41,415 nt of DNA from Cardinium endosymbiont cBtQ1 of Bemisia tabaci (GTDB lineage: Bacteria > Bacteroidota > Bacteroidia > Cytophagales > Amoebophilaceae): positions 1-41,415 of the forward strand of contig NZ_CBQZ010000006.1 in NCBI RefSeq assembly GCF_000689375.1, given 5' to 3'. The position numbers and the translations under genes are program-made. Each line of letters opens with the position of its first letter. Position 1 is the stretch's first letter. Under the pieces are notes generated by a model. The model ran no database searches. It worked only from the letters and a program-made list of their open reading frames with translations, and was not told the DNA's origin. Shown one piece after another: positions 1-8,415 of this stretch.

Positions 1-751
1 TCTGACTAATATTTTTAAGCTGATCGATAATGGTTTCAATGATAGATCTCTTTCGAAGCATTAGCCTATCCCAGATAGGCATGAAAGCATTTTTCATATT
101 TTTTCTGATTTGAGTAATCAGTTCTATGCCTTTTCCCATAAGTTTTTCAAATAATTCTTTACTCAAGTAGCCTTTATCAGCAAATACTTTTCCGATCAAA
201 TTTTTACATAAGTTTTCTACTGGCCATCTATCATTGGACTTACCTGTAGTAAGAGAAAAATTCATAATTTCTCCTAAATCATTGACAATCAAGTTTAATT
301 TGATTCCGTAAAACCATCCAGTAGTAGTTTTACCTTTACTAGCAATTGTCTTAAATACTTTATGAGCATAAGCTCTTTTTATATTACAAACCTTTATAGC
401 GGTTGAATCCATAAAATAACAGCCTGTTCTCGTTTTAGAAAGACTTTGAGAAAAAAAGTAAAATGGAACTACTGTTCTTTAAACTAGGGATATAAATCTA
501 CTATAGCTTACTAACTTGCAAAAGTCATTAGAATGAAATTGTTGTAAATGAATATAATACAACTTAAAATTTCTAAAGCCAATTACATGAAAAGCAATTA
601 ATATTGTCATTATTTCGCTCAAAGTCAGTGAACATGTTCTAGTAGGTTTTCTATCTGAAGTAGGTAACAAATGTGATTCCATATAAGGCATAAATTTTAT
701 AAGAAATTCATCAACAGCGTAATATATTTCAACTAATTTTGATACATTCAT
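1..751 (-). pseudogene. IS982-type transposase, nonsense-mutated and cut by window edge
   Basis: The reading frame matches the intact 291-residue transposase at 39679-40554 codon for codon, starting at the ATG at 751. At codon 91 the CAA (Gln) of the intact copy has become TAA, so translation ends after 90 residues, before all three DDE residues. Downstream of the stop the frame continues without further damage to the window edge, including the DSTAIKV motif that carries the first catalytic Asp. One more coding change is visible, Leu to Gln at codon 102. The element could still be mobilised in trans because its end is intact. The family call rests on the DDE layout and motif spelling. Confidence 0.88.
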
Positions 752-854
752 ATCCGGCTCCTTTGGTTTTTATGATTATTTTTCAATCCCACAAATTTAA
801 AACACAAAGGAGCTTTTTATACTCTTTTCTTAATTTCTAATCCAAAACTGACGT
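1..854 (-). mobile_element. IS982-type element, copy 1 (truncated by window edge)
   Basis: This is nearly the whole of an IS982-type element on the minus strand; its transposase-3' end lies outside the window. Base 1 corresponds to base 39804 of the complete copy at 39659-40657, and I see only three substitutions over the shared 854 bases. The terminal repeat ends at 854 (reverse complement ACGTCAGTTTTGGATTAGA), where similarity to the other copy stops. The missing end prevents a check for a target duplication. The near identity implies recent transposition or gene conversion. Confidence 0.9.
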
Positions 855-916
855 TAATACGAACTACAAACCTAATATACAAAATATTTCATGACGACAC
901 TATCTAGTACAGCAGT

Positions 917-1705
917 ATGTCAACCTCTATAAGAATTAAAAAATCATTGGGTCAACATTTTTTAAGAGATTCAGATTTAGCCAGTCAAATAGCCAATCTA
1001 TTAACAGACGAAAGTTTAGGAGGTACGGTAATTGAAGTTGGACCGGGTAAGGGAAACTTGACAGATGTATTGCATCATAAGGCTATTGCTCGTTTATACC
1101 TTGTAGAAGTGGATCGTGACCTTATACCCTATCTAAAAAAGAAATATCCCTCTTTAAGTGATGGCATCATAGAAGCAGACTTTTTAAAGCTGCCGCTAAG
1201 AGAACATTTTCAAAACAAACACTTAACGATTATTGGCAATTTTCCTTATAATATTTCTTCTGAAATCTTCTTTAAAATTTTGGATAACCGAAATGTAGTA
1301 GGTGAAATCGTAGGCATGTTTCAAAAAGAAGTAGCACAACGCATCACTGCTAAACCAGGTAGTAAGGTCTATGGTATGCTTAGTGTGCTTTTACAAGCGT
1401 TCTATACTATCACATACCATTTTACAGTGCCACCTGATCGTTTTTTTCCCCCACCTAAGGTGGATTCTGCGGTTATTACGATGCACCGCAATAATGTACA
1501 AAAACTCCCATGTGATGAACTGTTGTTTTTTCAAATAGTAAAAAGGGGATTTCAGCACCGTCGAAAAAAATTACAAAATGCACTAGGTGGGTTGAACCTA
1601 TCAAACAGATGTTATGCCGGTTTATTGCATAAACGTGCAGAAGAACTAAGTGTGACTGAATTTATAGAACTTACCAATGCATTGGCTGTCAAAACGTTGG
1701 TTTAA
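917..1705 (+). CDS. rsmA: 16S rRNA (adenine-N6) dimethyltransferase RsmA/KsgA
   Basis: This enzyme dimethylates two adjacent adenines in the 3'-terminal hairpin of 16S rRNA using S-adenosylmethionine, late in small-subunit assembly. At 262 residues it has the usual family length. Visible motifs are GQHFLRD near the N-terminus, the SAM-binding loop EVGPGKGNLT, and the catalytic NFPYNISS (N-x-P-Y type). A FFPPPKVDSAV segment typical of the family follows, and the C-terminal helical part contains the GFQHRRKKLQNAL stretch. The ATG at 917 fits the family N-terminus. No Shine-Dalgarno sequence is obvious. The gene starts 63 bp downstream of the IS982 end, so its promoter region may have been changed by that insertion. 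It is separated from thyA by 140 bp. Confidence 0.96.
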   Translation: MSTSIRIKKSLGQHFLRDSDLASQIANLLTDESLGGTVIEVGPGKGNLTDVLHHKAIARLYLVEVDRDLIPYLKKKYPSLSDGIIEADFLKLPLREHFQNKHLTIIGNFPYNISSEIFFKILDNRNVVGEIVGMFQKEVAQRITAKPGSKVYGMLSVLLQAFYTITYHFTVPPDRFFPPPKVDSAVITMHRNNVQKLPCDELLFFQIVKRGFQHRRKKLQNALGGLNLSNRCYAGLLHKRAEELSVTEFIELTNALAVKTLV

Positions 1706-1845
1706 CCTATGCTAGGTTGGGTGTAGAAGTTAATATTTGATCTTACAGACAATAAAAATCGTAGCCTTTTATATAGGTCTTTTACTATAACGACATTTTA
1801 CAGCATTCACATAATAATAACCATCTATAGCAACGGCCTCATATC

Positions 1846-2640
1846 ATGAAACCATATTTAACATTACTACAACATATTTTAGCAGAAGGAGTTGATAAAA
1901 AAGATAGAACTGGAACGGGGACAAAAAGTCTTTTTGGCTACCAAATGCGGTTCAACCTAGAAGAAGGATTTCCACTGATTACTACTAAAAAAGTGCATCT
2001 ACGCTCTATTATCTATGAATTACTGTGGTTTTTAAGTGGTGATACAAATGTACGTTATTTACAAGAACATGGCGTTACCATATGGGATGAATGGGCCTCC
2101 AAAGAGGGAAGACTAGGCCCCATTTACGGCCACCAATGGCGAAGCTGGTCTACAGAAACAGGTGTAAAAATTGATCAAATAAGCCAAACGATAAAAGAAA
2201 TTAAAACTAATCCTGATTCACGTAGGCTATTGGTAAGTGCATGGAACGTGGGTGAAATTTCTAAAATGGCATTGCCACCTTGTCATGCTTTTTTTCAATT
2301 TTACGTAGCAAATGGGAAACTATCTTGTCAACTCTACCAACGTAGTGCGGATGTTTTCCTAGGGGTTCCTTTCAATATTGCCTCTTATGGACTCCTCACG
2401 ATGATGATGGCGCAAGTGTGCCAATTAAAACCTGGTACGTTGATTCATACGCTTGGTGATGCACATTTATACTATAATCACCTGGAACAAGCAAGTCTAC
2501 AACTGAAACGTTCTCCTTATCCATTGCCTACTATGCAACTTAACCAAAACGTAACAGATTTATTTAGTTTTGTTTATGAAGATTTTACATTGTTACACTA
2601 TCTGCATCATCCAGCTATTAAAGCAGTGGTTTCTGTATAA
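1846..2640 (+). CDS. thyA: thymidylate synthase (ThyA)
   Basis: ThyA methylates dUMP to dTMP with methylene-tetrahydrofolate, which is oxidised to dihydrofolate. At 264 residues it has the same length as the E. coli enzyme. The catalytic cysteine is Cys146 in LPPCHAFFQ, and the dUMP-binding stretch [13 protein letters not shown] follows, as does the conserved arginine pair in DSRRLL. The C-terminus ends in the family-like KAVVSV. No dihydrofolate reductase gene is adjacent within the window. The gene converges with the downstream minus-strand carboxypeptidase across 49 bp. All key residues are present, so the enzyme is expected to be active. Confidence 0.97.
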   Translation: MKPYLTLLQHILAEGVDKKDRTGTGTKSLFGYQMRFNLEEGFPLITTKKVHLRSIIYELLWFLSGDTNVRYLQEHGVTIWDEWASKEGRLGPIYGHQWRSWSTETGVKIDQISQTIKEIKTNPDSRRLLVSAWNVGEISKMALPPCHAFFQFYVANGKLSCQLYQRSADVFLGVPFNIASYGLLTMMMAQVCQLKPGTLIHTLGDAHLYYNHLEQASLQLKRSPYPLPTMQLNQNVTDLFSFVYEDFTLLHYLHHPAIKAVVSV

Positions 2641-2689
2641 CGATATATTTTGTATTAAATCTTAATTTCCTTTTAGGTATTGGGGAAAT

Positions 2690-3673
2690 TTATACTTTCA
2701 TGATTAGCTTAAAGCTACCGTCATGGACAAGAACAATTTGACTAATGGTATTATAAATAATGGGATCATTTGTGCTTCCATGTCCAAACCTATTTGTTTT
2801 AAAGACTGGGATAGGTAAAACAGATGCAAATTGATTCAGTGTTGTTATAATGTCTTTATTATCGCTACCACAATGGCCAAATAGTATGGCTTTTACATTT
2901 TTTAGTAGACCAGCTTGTTTAAAATGCAGTAAGGTACGATCTAGTTGATAAGCTTTTATTTGCGTGTCTTCCAGAAAAAGAATCTTCCCTTCTGTTTTTA
3001 CTTCCCAGGTTGTACCAATACCTGTTTGCAGCACAGTTATATTACCACCTGTAAGCTTACCATCTACAGTATCGATAGATTGCGCTGCTGCATTAATCGG
3101 AAATAGTTGATCAACTGTAGCGTGTTTAACTTTTCCGCAAATGATCTCAGCTATCTTTGTAAAATTAGCACGTTTTTTATCACTTTTAAGTATTTCAACT
3201 ATTCCACTTCCATGAATGGTTTTCCAGTCCCATGTTTGTGTAAAGAAAATATGGAGTGCAGTTATATCACTATATCCTATAAAAAATTTCTCTTGGGTAG
3301 GTATCGTTAATTTCTGTAAAGCAGGTATCAACTTAGCAGCACCATATCCTCCACGCAATGTCCATACTACATGATTGGTCTTATCAAACAATGCATCCTT
3401 TAAGTATTTAAATCTTAATTCATCACTATTAGAATGAAAAACAGATCGGCTTTGATCAAAGCATCCATTTGGTATATTTAATTGCAATGAAATGATGGTT
3501 TTCAAAGTAGTTAACTCGTTTTTATTGATACCTGAAGCAGGTGCAACGATTGTAATGGGTATATCTTTTAAGAGACTAATAAAATTTATATTCTGATTTT
3601 CAAATTTTACAATTGAAAAATTAGCTAATAAAAAGAACATAGTGGGAATAAAGCACTTATGCATAATGGCCAT
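2690..3673 (-). CDS. LD-carboxypeptidase, S66 family, probably exported
   Basis: Members of this family remove the terminal D-Ala from muropeptide tetrapeptides during peptidoglycan recycling. The sequence (327 residues) shows the S66 elements in order: RGGYGAAKLIP (107-117), nucleophile Ser135 in GYSDIT, Glu235 in FLEDTQ and His298 in RFGHGS, which form the expected Ser-Glu-His triad. Unlike typical cytoplasmic LdcA proteins, it begins with a basic residue followed by a hydrophobic run at about residues 8-22 (FIPTMFFLLANFSIV), which resembles a signal peptide or anchor; export is inferred from this. The start could also be Met4. It is a single gene between convergent thyA and the tRNA-Arg region. 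With murE and ftsI further along, it supports a retained peptidoglycan metabolism. Confidence 0.88.
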   Translation of the reverse strand: MAIMHKCFIPTMFFLLANFSIVKFENQNINFISLLKDIPITIVAPASGINKNELTTLKTIISLQLNIPNGCFDQSRSVFHSNSDELRFKYLKDALFDKTNHVVWTLRGGYGAAKLIPALQKLTIPTQEKFFIGYSDITALHIFFTQTWDWKTIHGSGIVEILKSDKKRANFTKIAEIICGKVKHATVDQLFPINAAAQSIDTVDGKLTGGNITVLQTGIGTTWEVKTEGKILFLEDTQIKAYQLDRTLLHFKQAGLLKNVKAILFGHCGSDNKDIITTLNQFASVLPIPVFKTNRFGHGSTNDPIIYNTISQIVLVHDGSFKLIMKV

Positions 3674-4076
3674 ATTTAAATTTATTTACAAATCTATAAA
3701 CATCAATTCCAAAAACAACTTAAATAAAATTGTGAAAAATTATTAAGATTATGTTCTGTTGCATTTTTTATCCGTCAAGCATAGTGGCCTGAAGAAATCG
3801 GAGAAAAAAAATAAGAAAATTGTTGCCTATAGTTTCAATTTTATTGTTTTAAAATTGAGGTTATAAAATAGGGAAAAAGCAAATTGGAAATTTTAGTTCA
3901 TGAAAAGATGACTAAAATAGTATTAGATATACTAAAAGAAGATTTCACATCCAGTTATCGTGCAAATATGGCGTAACGGTTAAAACGCTCTAAAATTGGG
4001 GGCGTCAATTTTTGTAAAATGGCTTCTTAGCCTTTGATCCATCCAAGGTTATGAGCATATATTTTGAACTTTTACG
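3674..4076. other. 403-bp gene-free stretch with one AT-rich hairpin
   Basis: No convincing gene is present on either strand. A perfect 9-bp inverted repeat, TCAATTTTA at 3835-3843 and TAAAATTGA at 3850-3858, has a 6-base loop; being AT-only, it is a weak structure. A short open stretch around 3897-3975 resembles a decayed coding fragment but matches nothing I recognise. The stretch lies upstream of the minus-strand carboxypeptidase and downstream of the minus-strand tRNA-Arg, so part of it may hold that gene's promoter. Confidence 0.4.
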
Positions 4077-4150
4077 TGGACTTGAAGGGATTCGAACCCC
4101 TAACCGCTGCATCCGTAGTACAGTGCTCTATCCAGTTGAGCTACAAGTCC
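4077..4150 (-). tRNA. tRNA-Arg (anticodon ACG)
   Basis: The minus strand folds into a full cloverleaf: acceptor GGACTTG with CAAGTCC, D stem GCTC/GAGC, anticodon stem CTGTA/TGCAG with loop CTACGGA (anticodon ACG), and a T arm with loop TTCGAAT. The discriminator base is A. The anticodon implies decoding of CGN codons after conversion of A34 to inosine by TadA, as is usual in bacteria. The 3' CCA is not encoded. An open frame on the opposite strand across this gene is an artefact. Confidence 0.95.
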
Positions 4151-4274
4151 ATCTTAGTGGCTGCTATGCAAATTTAATAAACAAAAATTTATTTCAAAGT
4201 AATGTTTTGACATATTTAAAAAAAAAAGTACCTTTGTTAGGTAATATTTATACGCTATAATGTCATTAATTTAC

Positions 4275-5144
4275 ATGAAAAAAAAAATTCTTCGTTCGTT
4301 ATTTCTTTCTGTGGCCTTACATCTTCCTTATGCAGCTTCTGCAGGTAACACAGCTTCTACTCCCATAGATACTGAAGTCGGTCAGCCAGATGCCTCTGCA
4401 GATAACGCAGCTGCTACTCCTATAGATACTGAAGTCGATCAGCCAGATACCTATCTGCCGGTAGTACAAAATTACTTTAGCTTTATATACGAGCCCCTAA
4501 AAATGGATTACTTATATGATTCAAACTCTAAAAACTCGCCAAAATTTCCCAGTACAAAAAAAATAGATTGGGCTGCTTTATTCCCTAACAATGGTGCATT
4601 TCTGTATGATATTCGTCTCAATCAATCTCGTTTTGCTTTGTGTGTAGGGGTTGGTTGGAGTAGTTTGTATTATTCTTTTGTTGGTGAAAAACGTGGTAAA
4701 GATACAATCTATAAAGAGCTTAAAAGAGTTTCAGAGTCTGATGTAAGTTTTCAGGATATAGATAATACCCCAGGTAAACAAGTCTACCGTTCCACTCTTA
4801 ATATCCCCTTCTTTGATTTCTTGGTTAGGATTCGATTCAATAGTGTTTTGGAAGCACCTAAAGAAGGGTTTCATAGTTGGTTTGGCCTCAAGCTTGGTCT
4901 GCGTAAGCTTCCTGCTATGAAGTATTATTATAAGGAATACAATGATTCAGGTGCTTCTTTAGTTACAAATGGTAGTTTTAACCTTAAGTCGTTTGCTTGT
5001 GTATTCCAAACTGGAATGGGGTATCATCGTTTTGGTTTTACAGGAGGAATTCATTTGACTCCTCTCTTTGAGAAAAATAAAGGTCCTGATGGTTCTGATT
5101 CTAATAGCCCTTTTTCTTTTGGTATTTATGTAGATCTAATGTAA
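4275..5144 (+). CDS. exported protein, probably outer-membrane beta-barrel, function unknown
   Basis: I do not recognise a specific family. I chose the ATG at 4275 rather than 4260 because it gives a clean signal peptide: MKKKILR, a hydrophobic core, then an AASA-type cleavage site before GNTAST. The mature N-terminus carries two 19-residue repeats sharing the core PIDTEV, followed by alternating hydrophobic/aromatic strands (for example FALCVGVGWSSLYYSFVG and FGFTGGIHLTPLF). The C-terminus, FSFGIYVDLM, looks like a final beta strand. This fits a small outer-membrane barrel of the kind common in Bacteroidota; that is inference. The length is 289 residues from this start. It stands alone between tRNA-Arg (-) and the tRNA-Tyr cluster (+). 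In an endosymbiont such a protein could face the host. Confidence 0.7.
   Translation: MKKKILRSLFLSVALHLPYAASAGNTASTPIDTEVGQPDASADNAAATPIDTEVDQPDTYLPVVQNYFSFIYEPLKMDYLYDSNSKNSPKFPSTKKIDWAALFPNNGAFLYDIRLNQSRFALCVGVGWSSLYYSFVGEKRGKDTIYKELKRVSESDVSFQDIDNTPGKQVYRSTLNIPFFDFLVRIRFNSVLEAPKEGFHSWFGLKLGLRKLPAMKYYYKEYNDSGASLVTNGSFNLKSFACVFQTGMGYHRFGFTGGIHLTPLFEKNKGPDGSDSNSPFSFGIYVDLM
4344..4457 (+). repeat. tandem 57-bp in-frame duplication in the exported protein gene
   Basis: Two adjacent 57-bp units, 4344-4400 and 4401-4457, encode 19-residue repeats. Unit 1 begins GNTASTPIDTEV and unit 2 begins DNAAATPIDTEV; both continue with x-QPD. The nucleotide match is high but not perfect, so the duplication is not brand new. 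It lies directly after the predicted signal-peptide cleavage site, in a low-complexity acidic linker. Confidence 0.85.
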
Positions 5145-5286
5145 CGGATAGATCCGCACTGCGTATAAATTACTTGTGTTTACTGTTAAAAACTTTATCT
5201 CCTTTTTGTAAGAAAAAATATTTTTTGTAGCTTTGGTTAAGCTATATTATTTGGCATAGTATGTACTGATTTTGTGCTTATTTTTT

Positions 5287-5367
5287 GGGGAGATGCCAGA
5301 GCGGCCAATTGGGGCGGACTGTAAATCCGTTGCGTAAGCTTCGAAGGTTCGAATCCTTCTCTCCCCA
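5287..5367 (+). tRNA. tRNA-Tyr (anticodon GTA)
   Basis: This is a type II tRNA with a long variable arm. Acceptor GGGGAGA pairs with TCTCCCC, anticodon stem GCGGA/TCCGT carries loop CTGTAAA (anticodon GTA), and the T arm has loop TTCGAAT. The discriminator is A and CCA is not encoded. It is the first of three tRNAs directly ahead of tuf, an arrangement widely seen in Bacteroidota. It is probably cotranscribed with the following genes. Confidence 0.95.
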
Positions 5368-5389
5368 CTAGTTAGTAAAGATATGTAAA

Positions 5390-5462
5390 GCGGGAGTAGC
5401 TCAGTTGGTAGAGCGGCAGCCTTCCAAGCTTCAGGTCGCGAGTTCGATTCTCGTCTCCCGCT
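5390..5462 (+). tRNA. tRNA-Gly (anticodon TCC)
   Basis: Acceptor GCGGGAG pairs with CTCCCGC, and the D arm is GCTC/GAGC. Anticodon stem GCAGC/GCTTC has one C-T mismatch and loop CTTCCAA (anticodon TCC). The T arm is GCGAG/CTCGT with loop TTCGATT. The discriminator is T and CCA is not encoded. It lies 22 bp after tRNA-Tyr and 14 bp before tRNA-Thr. Confidence 0.95.
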
Positions 5463-5476
5463 CTTAATTATATAGG

Positions 5477-5551
5477 GCCGGTGTAGCTCAGTGGTAGAGT
5501 GCTTCCTTGGTAAGGAAGAGGTCACGGGTTCAAATCCCGTCATTGGCTCCA
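5477..5551 (+). tRNA. tRNA-Thr (anticodon GGT), CCA encoded
   Basis: Acceptor GCCGGTG pairs with CATTGGC through two G-T pairs. Anticodon stem CTTCC/GGAAG has loop TTGGTAA (anticodon GGT). The T arm is ACGGG/CCCGT with loop TTCAAAT. The discriminator is T5548, and 5549-5551 spell CCA, so this is the only tRNA in the window with an encoded 3' CCA. That could be chance. It lies 99 bp upstream of tuf. Confidence 0.95.
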
Positions 5552-5650
5552 TGTTAGCATAGATCTGAGGAAGTTGATTTTAGCGTAGATCCAAGAATTT
5601 ATATTGGATAAGTTATTTATTTTATTGAAAATCTTAAAGAATTATAAGCT

Positions 5651-6841
5651 ATGGCAAAAGAAACATTTAATCGATCAAAGCCACATGTCAATATTGGTAC
5701 AATTGGCCACGTTGACCATGGCAAAACGACATTAACAGCTGCAATTACTACTGTTTTAGCTAAAGCGGGGTTGGCAGAAAAAAAAGAGTTTTCAGCTATT
5801 GATGCTGCTCCAGAAGAAAAAGAACGGGGTATTACCATTAATACTGCGCACGTCGAATACCAAACCCAAAACAGACATTATGCCCATGTAGATTGTCCAG
5901 GTCACCGGGATTATGTTAAAAACATGATTACTGGGGCCGCTCAGATGGATGGTGCGATTCTTCTCGTAGCGGCCACAGATGGTGCGATGCCTCAAACTAG
6001 GGAGCATATTCTCTTGGCTAGCCAAATTGGCGTACCTGGTATCGTAGTTTTCTTAAATAAAGTAGATCTAGTAGATGATCCTGAAATGATCGAGTTGGTA
6101 GAACTTGAAATTAGGGAGCTTTTGAATGCCTATAATTTTGATGGGGACAATGCACCTATTATTCGTGGTTCTGCTTTAGGTGCTTTGAATGGCGAGCCAG
6201 AATGGGAAGCAAAAGTTGAAGAGCTTATGGCTGCAGTAGATAGTTATATTCCGCTTCCTGTACGGTTAGTAGATAAAGATTTTTTAATGCCTGTAGAAGG
6301 GGTATGTACGATTACAGGTCGCGGAACAGTTGTAACTGGTAGAATTGAAAAAGGTGTGATCACCACCGGTAGTACGGTTGATATTATTGGTATGGGCGCT
6401 GAAAAATTGACTTCTACGGTTACAGGTGTCGAAATGTTCCGAAAAAACTTAGATAGGGGCGAGGCAGGTGACAATGTAGGTCTCTTGCTGCGTGGTATTG
6501 ATAAGGCTTCTATTCAACGTGGTATGGTGATCTGTAAACCGGGAAGTGTTAAGCCACATAGTAAGTTTAAAGCTGAAGTTTATGTTTTAACCAAACAAGA
6601 AGGAGGGCGCCATACTTCATTTTTTAACAAGTACAGGCCACAGTGCTACTTTAGAACAACAGATGTTACAGGTGAAGTAAAACTACCGGAAGGCGTAGAA
6701 ATGGTTATGCCAGGTGATAACGTCAATTTAGAAATTACCCTTATCCATAGTATTGCTATGGAAGTAGGATTGCGTTTTGCTATTCGTGAAGGAGGAAGAA
6801 CAGTTGGTGCTGGGAGGGTTACTGAAATTCTTGATTGTTAA
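5651..6841 (+). CDS. tuf: elongation factor Tu
   Basis: EF-Tu delivers aminoacyl-tRNA to the ribosomal A site and hydrolyses GTP on codon recognition. At 396 residues it has normal length. G1 is GHVDHGKTT (about 18-26), G3 is DCPGH, and G4 is NKVD (about 135-138). The effector Thr region is in [13 protein letters not shown]. Domains 2 and 3 follow, with the kirromycin/tRNA-binding surface spelled normally. The ATG at 5651 gives the canonical [20 protein letters not shown]. The tRNA-Tyr/Gly/Thr cluster precedes it; a 233-bp gap with nothing recognisable and then tRNA-Trp follow. It is probably transcribed with the upstream tRNAs. Confidence 0.99.
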   Translation: MAKETFNRSKPHVNIGTIGHVDHGKTTLTAAITTVLAKAGLAEKKEFSAIDAAPEEKERGITINTAHVEYQTQNRHYAHVDCPGHRDYVKNMITGAAQMDGAILLVAATDGAMPQTREHILLASQIGVPGIVVFLNKVDLVDDPEMIELVELEIRELLNAYNFDGDNAPIIRGSALGALNGEPEWEAKVEELMAAVDSYIPLPVRLVDKDFLMPVEGVCTITGRGTVVTGRIEKGVITTGSTVDIIGMGAEKLTSTVTGVEMFRKNLDRGEAGDNVGLLLRGIDKASIQRGMVICKPGSVKPHSKFKAEVYVLTKQEGGRHTSFFNKYRPQCYFRTTDVTGEVKLPEGVEMVMPGDNVNLEITLIHSIAMEVGLRFAIREGGRTVGAGRVTEILDC

Positions 6842-7074
6842 TTATAAGCTTTATAGAGGTGGCTTACATAGTATTAAGGGGCTGCTTAAATATAATAAAG
6901 TAGCTACTAGACTATATTTTTATCTTAAGTTAGGGTAAAAATGTATGTACAGTCCGTCTCTATTCTGCAATTGTTTGTAAAACATAAGTTTACGTCTAAT
7001 CATTTCGCTTATCAAACAGACCTTATTCTAAGCAGTATAATTTTTACCTAATTGTTAAGTGTAAATACATAAAT

Positions 7075-7147
7075 ACGGGTGTAGCTCAACTGGTAGAGCG
7101 ATGGTCTCCAAAACCATAGGCTGGGAGTTCGAGTCTCTCCACCCGTG
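7075..7147 (+). tRNA. tRNA-Trp (anticodon CCA)
   Basis: Acceptor ACGGGTG pairs with CACCCGT, and the D arm is GCTC/GAGC. Anticodon stem ATGGT/ACCAT carries loop CTCCAAA (anticodon CCA). The T arm is GGGAG/CTCTC with loop TTCGAGT. The discriminator is G and CCA is not encoded. It lies 11 bp upstream of secE, the standard Bacteroidota and general bacterial order. Confidence 0.96.
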
Positions 7148-7158
7148 CATAAAACAAT

Positions 7159-7350
7159 ATGTCAAAAGCAAAGCTATTTATACAGAATCTAATACAAGAA
7201 GTAAGGTATAAGATTACTTGGCCTCCCTATCATGGGTTACAAAGTAGTTCCCTGCTTGTACTAGTAGCCTCTTTTATATTTGCGCTTCTTATTGGGCTTA
7301 TGGATTGGTCTTTGAAAAAAATTTTTGTTTGGTTTTATAATGCTTTTTAA
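7159..7350 (+). CDS. secE: preprotein translocase subunit SecE
   Basis: This is the small essential subunit that clamps SecY in the inner membrane. It has 63 residues, typical of single-span SecE proteins. An amphipathic N-terminal helix (FIQNLIQEVRYKITWPP, with the conserved K-x-x-W-P motif) precedes one transmembrane helix at about residues 30-50 (LLVLVASFIFALLIGLMDW). Position between tRNA-Trp and nusG confirms the assignment. The nusG start is 16 bp downstream, so the two are certainly cotranscribed. Confidence 0.93.
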   Translation: MSKAKLFIQNLIQEVRYKITWPPYHGLQSSSLLVLVASFIFALLIGLMDWSLKKIFVWFYNAF

Positions 7351-7366
7351 AAAAAGGACATATTGA

Positions 7367-7921
7367 ATGGATGCATTACAGTGGTATGTGCTTAAAGTAG
7401 TCACTAAGCAAGAAGAAAAAGTAAAAGCCAATCTACAAGTAGAGCTTGTAAAAAATAATTTACAGCAAATTGTTGGCGAGATATTGATACCTTACGAAAA
7501 GGTATATGAAGTCCGTTCTGGGAAAAAGTATGTAAAAAATAGAAATTTATTTCCTGGCTATATATTTTTGCAGGCAGATCTTGCAAACGGCTTATTGGTA
7601 CAGTTATTAAAAGGTATAACAGGTGCCTTGGGGTTCTTAGGTGTGAAAGGGTGGCGTGGGACTCCTGTTCCATTGAGTCAAACAGAAGTAAATAGAATTA
7701 TAGGTAAAACCAATAGCCTTGAATCTAGTGATTTAAAGTTAAACGCTATTTTTGCCCTAGGAGAAGTAGTTGAGATTATAGATGGACCTTTTGCAGGTTT
7801 TTCTGGAAAAGTTCAAGAAATTTTTGAAGAAAAGAAAACACTTAATGTAGTGGTTAAAATTTTTGATGAGCGGAGTACACCTGTAGAGCTAAGTTATACG
7901 CAGGTTAAAAAGCTTTTCTAA
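7367..7921 (+). CDS. nusG: transcription termination/antitermination protein NusG
   Basis: NusG binds the RNA polymerase clamp and couples transcription to translation and Rho. It has 184 residues. The NGN domain starts with WYVLKVVTKQEEKVKANL and contains RNLFPGYIFLQADL; it is followed by the KOW motif around residues 128-160 (GEVVEIIDGPFAGFSGKVQEI). No extra domain is inserted. It lies between secE and rplK as usual. Confidence 0.96.
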   Translation: MDALQWYVLKVVTKQEEKVKANLQVELVKNNLQQIVGEILIPYEKVYEVRSGKKYVKNRNLFPGYIFLQADLANGLLVQLLKGITGALGFLGVKGWRGTPVPLSQTEVNRIIGKTNSLESSDLKLNAIFALGEVVEIIDGPFAGFSGKVQEIFEEKKTLNVVVKIFDERSTPVELSYTQVKKLF

Positions 7922-7948
7922 TGCTTTGTAAATATGCCTGTAAAGCAT
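7921..7948 (+). promoter_or_regulatory. hairpin between nusG and rplK
   Basis: ATGCTTT at 7921-7927 pairs perfectly with AAAGCAT at 7942-7948 around a 14-base loop; one inner G-T pair is possible. It begins on the last base of the nusG stop codon, in the 45-bp nusG-rplK gap, and is followed by a T/A-rich run. It could be an attenuator, a processing site or a weak terminator controlling the ribosomal-protein/polymerase genes. Function is unproven. Confidence 0.35.
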
Positions 7949-7966
7949 TTGTAAAATTTATATAAT

Positions 7967-8410
7967 ATGTCTAAGCCAGTTTTAGGTTATGTAAAGTTAA
8001 GGGTTAAGGGTGGTTCAGCCAATCCTTCTCCACCAGTAGGTCCCGCATTAGGTAGTAAGGGTATCAATATTATGGAGTTCTGTAAGCAGTTTAATGCCAG
8101 AACAAAAGATCAGCAAGGAGAAATTGTACCTGTAATCATTACAGTTTATCAAGACAAGTCTTTTGACTTCATCGTTAAAACATCTCCTACTGTTATTGCC
8201 ATTATGAAGCTTTCAGAAATTGCAAAAGGCTCTCCTGAGTCCAATAGGCGTAAAGTGGCCAGTATTAGTTGGGAACAGATTCAACAAATTGCAGTAGAAA
8301 AGCTTCGAGATTTAAACACCTTAGATATACATGCCGCGATGCGTATGGTAGCTGGAACAGCAAGAAGTATGGGTGTTACGGTACAAGGTACTGCCCCTTG
8401 GGTTAAATAA
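7967..8410 (+). CDS. rplK: 50S ribosomal protein L11
   Basis: L11 binds the GTPase-associated region of 23S rRNA. It has 147 residues, as expected. The N-terminal domain contains the proline-rich [20 protein letters not shown] hinge, and the C-terminal rRNA-binding domain includes [12 protein letters not shown]. It starts the L11-L1-L10-L12 group, with rplA beginning 5 bp after its stop. Confidence 0.98.
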   Translation: MSKPVLGYVKLRVKGGSANPSPPVGPALGSKGINIMEFCKQFNARTKDQQGEIVPVIITVYQDKSFDFIVKTSPTVIAIMKLSEIAKGSPESNRRKVASISWEQIQQIAVEKLRDLNTLDIHAAMRMVAGTARSMGVTVQGTAPWVK

Positions 8411-8415
8411 AAGAG

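Noticed and set aside
4051-4260. 69-codon open frame on + across the tRNA-Arg locus
   Set aside because: It is the antisense of a tRNA with a full cloverleaf; the predicted peptide is the well-known artefact from a T arm.
5221-5254. Bacteroidota-type promoter (TTTG ... TAnnTTTG) upstream of tRNA-Tyr
   Set aside because: TTTG-like and TATTATTTG-like words occur but the spacing inside the -7 box does not match the consensus, and AT-rich DNA gives many such words.
5247-5552. 101-codon open frame on - across the three tRNAs
   Set aside because: It is fully covered by tRNA-Tyr, tRNA-Gly and tRNA-Thr on the other strand.
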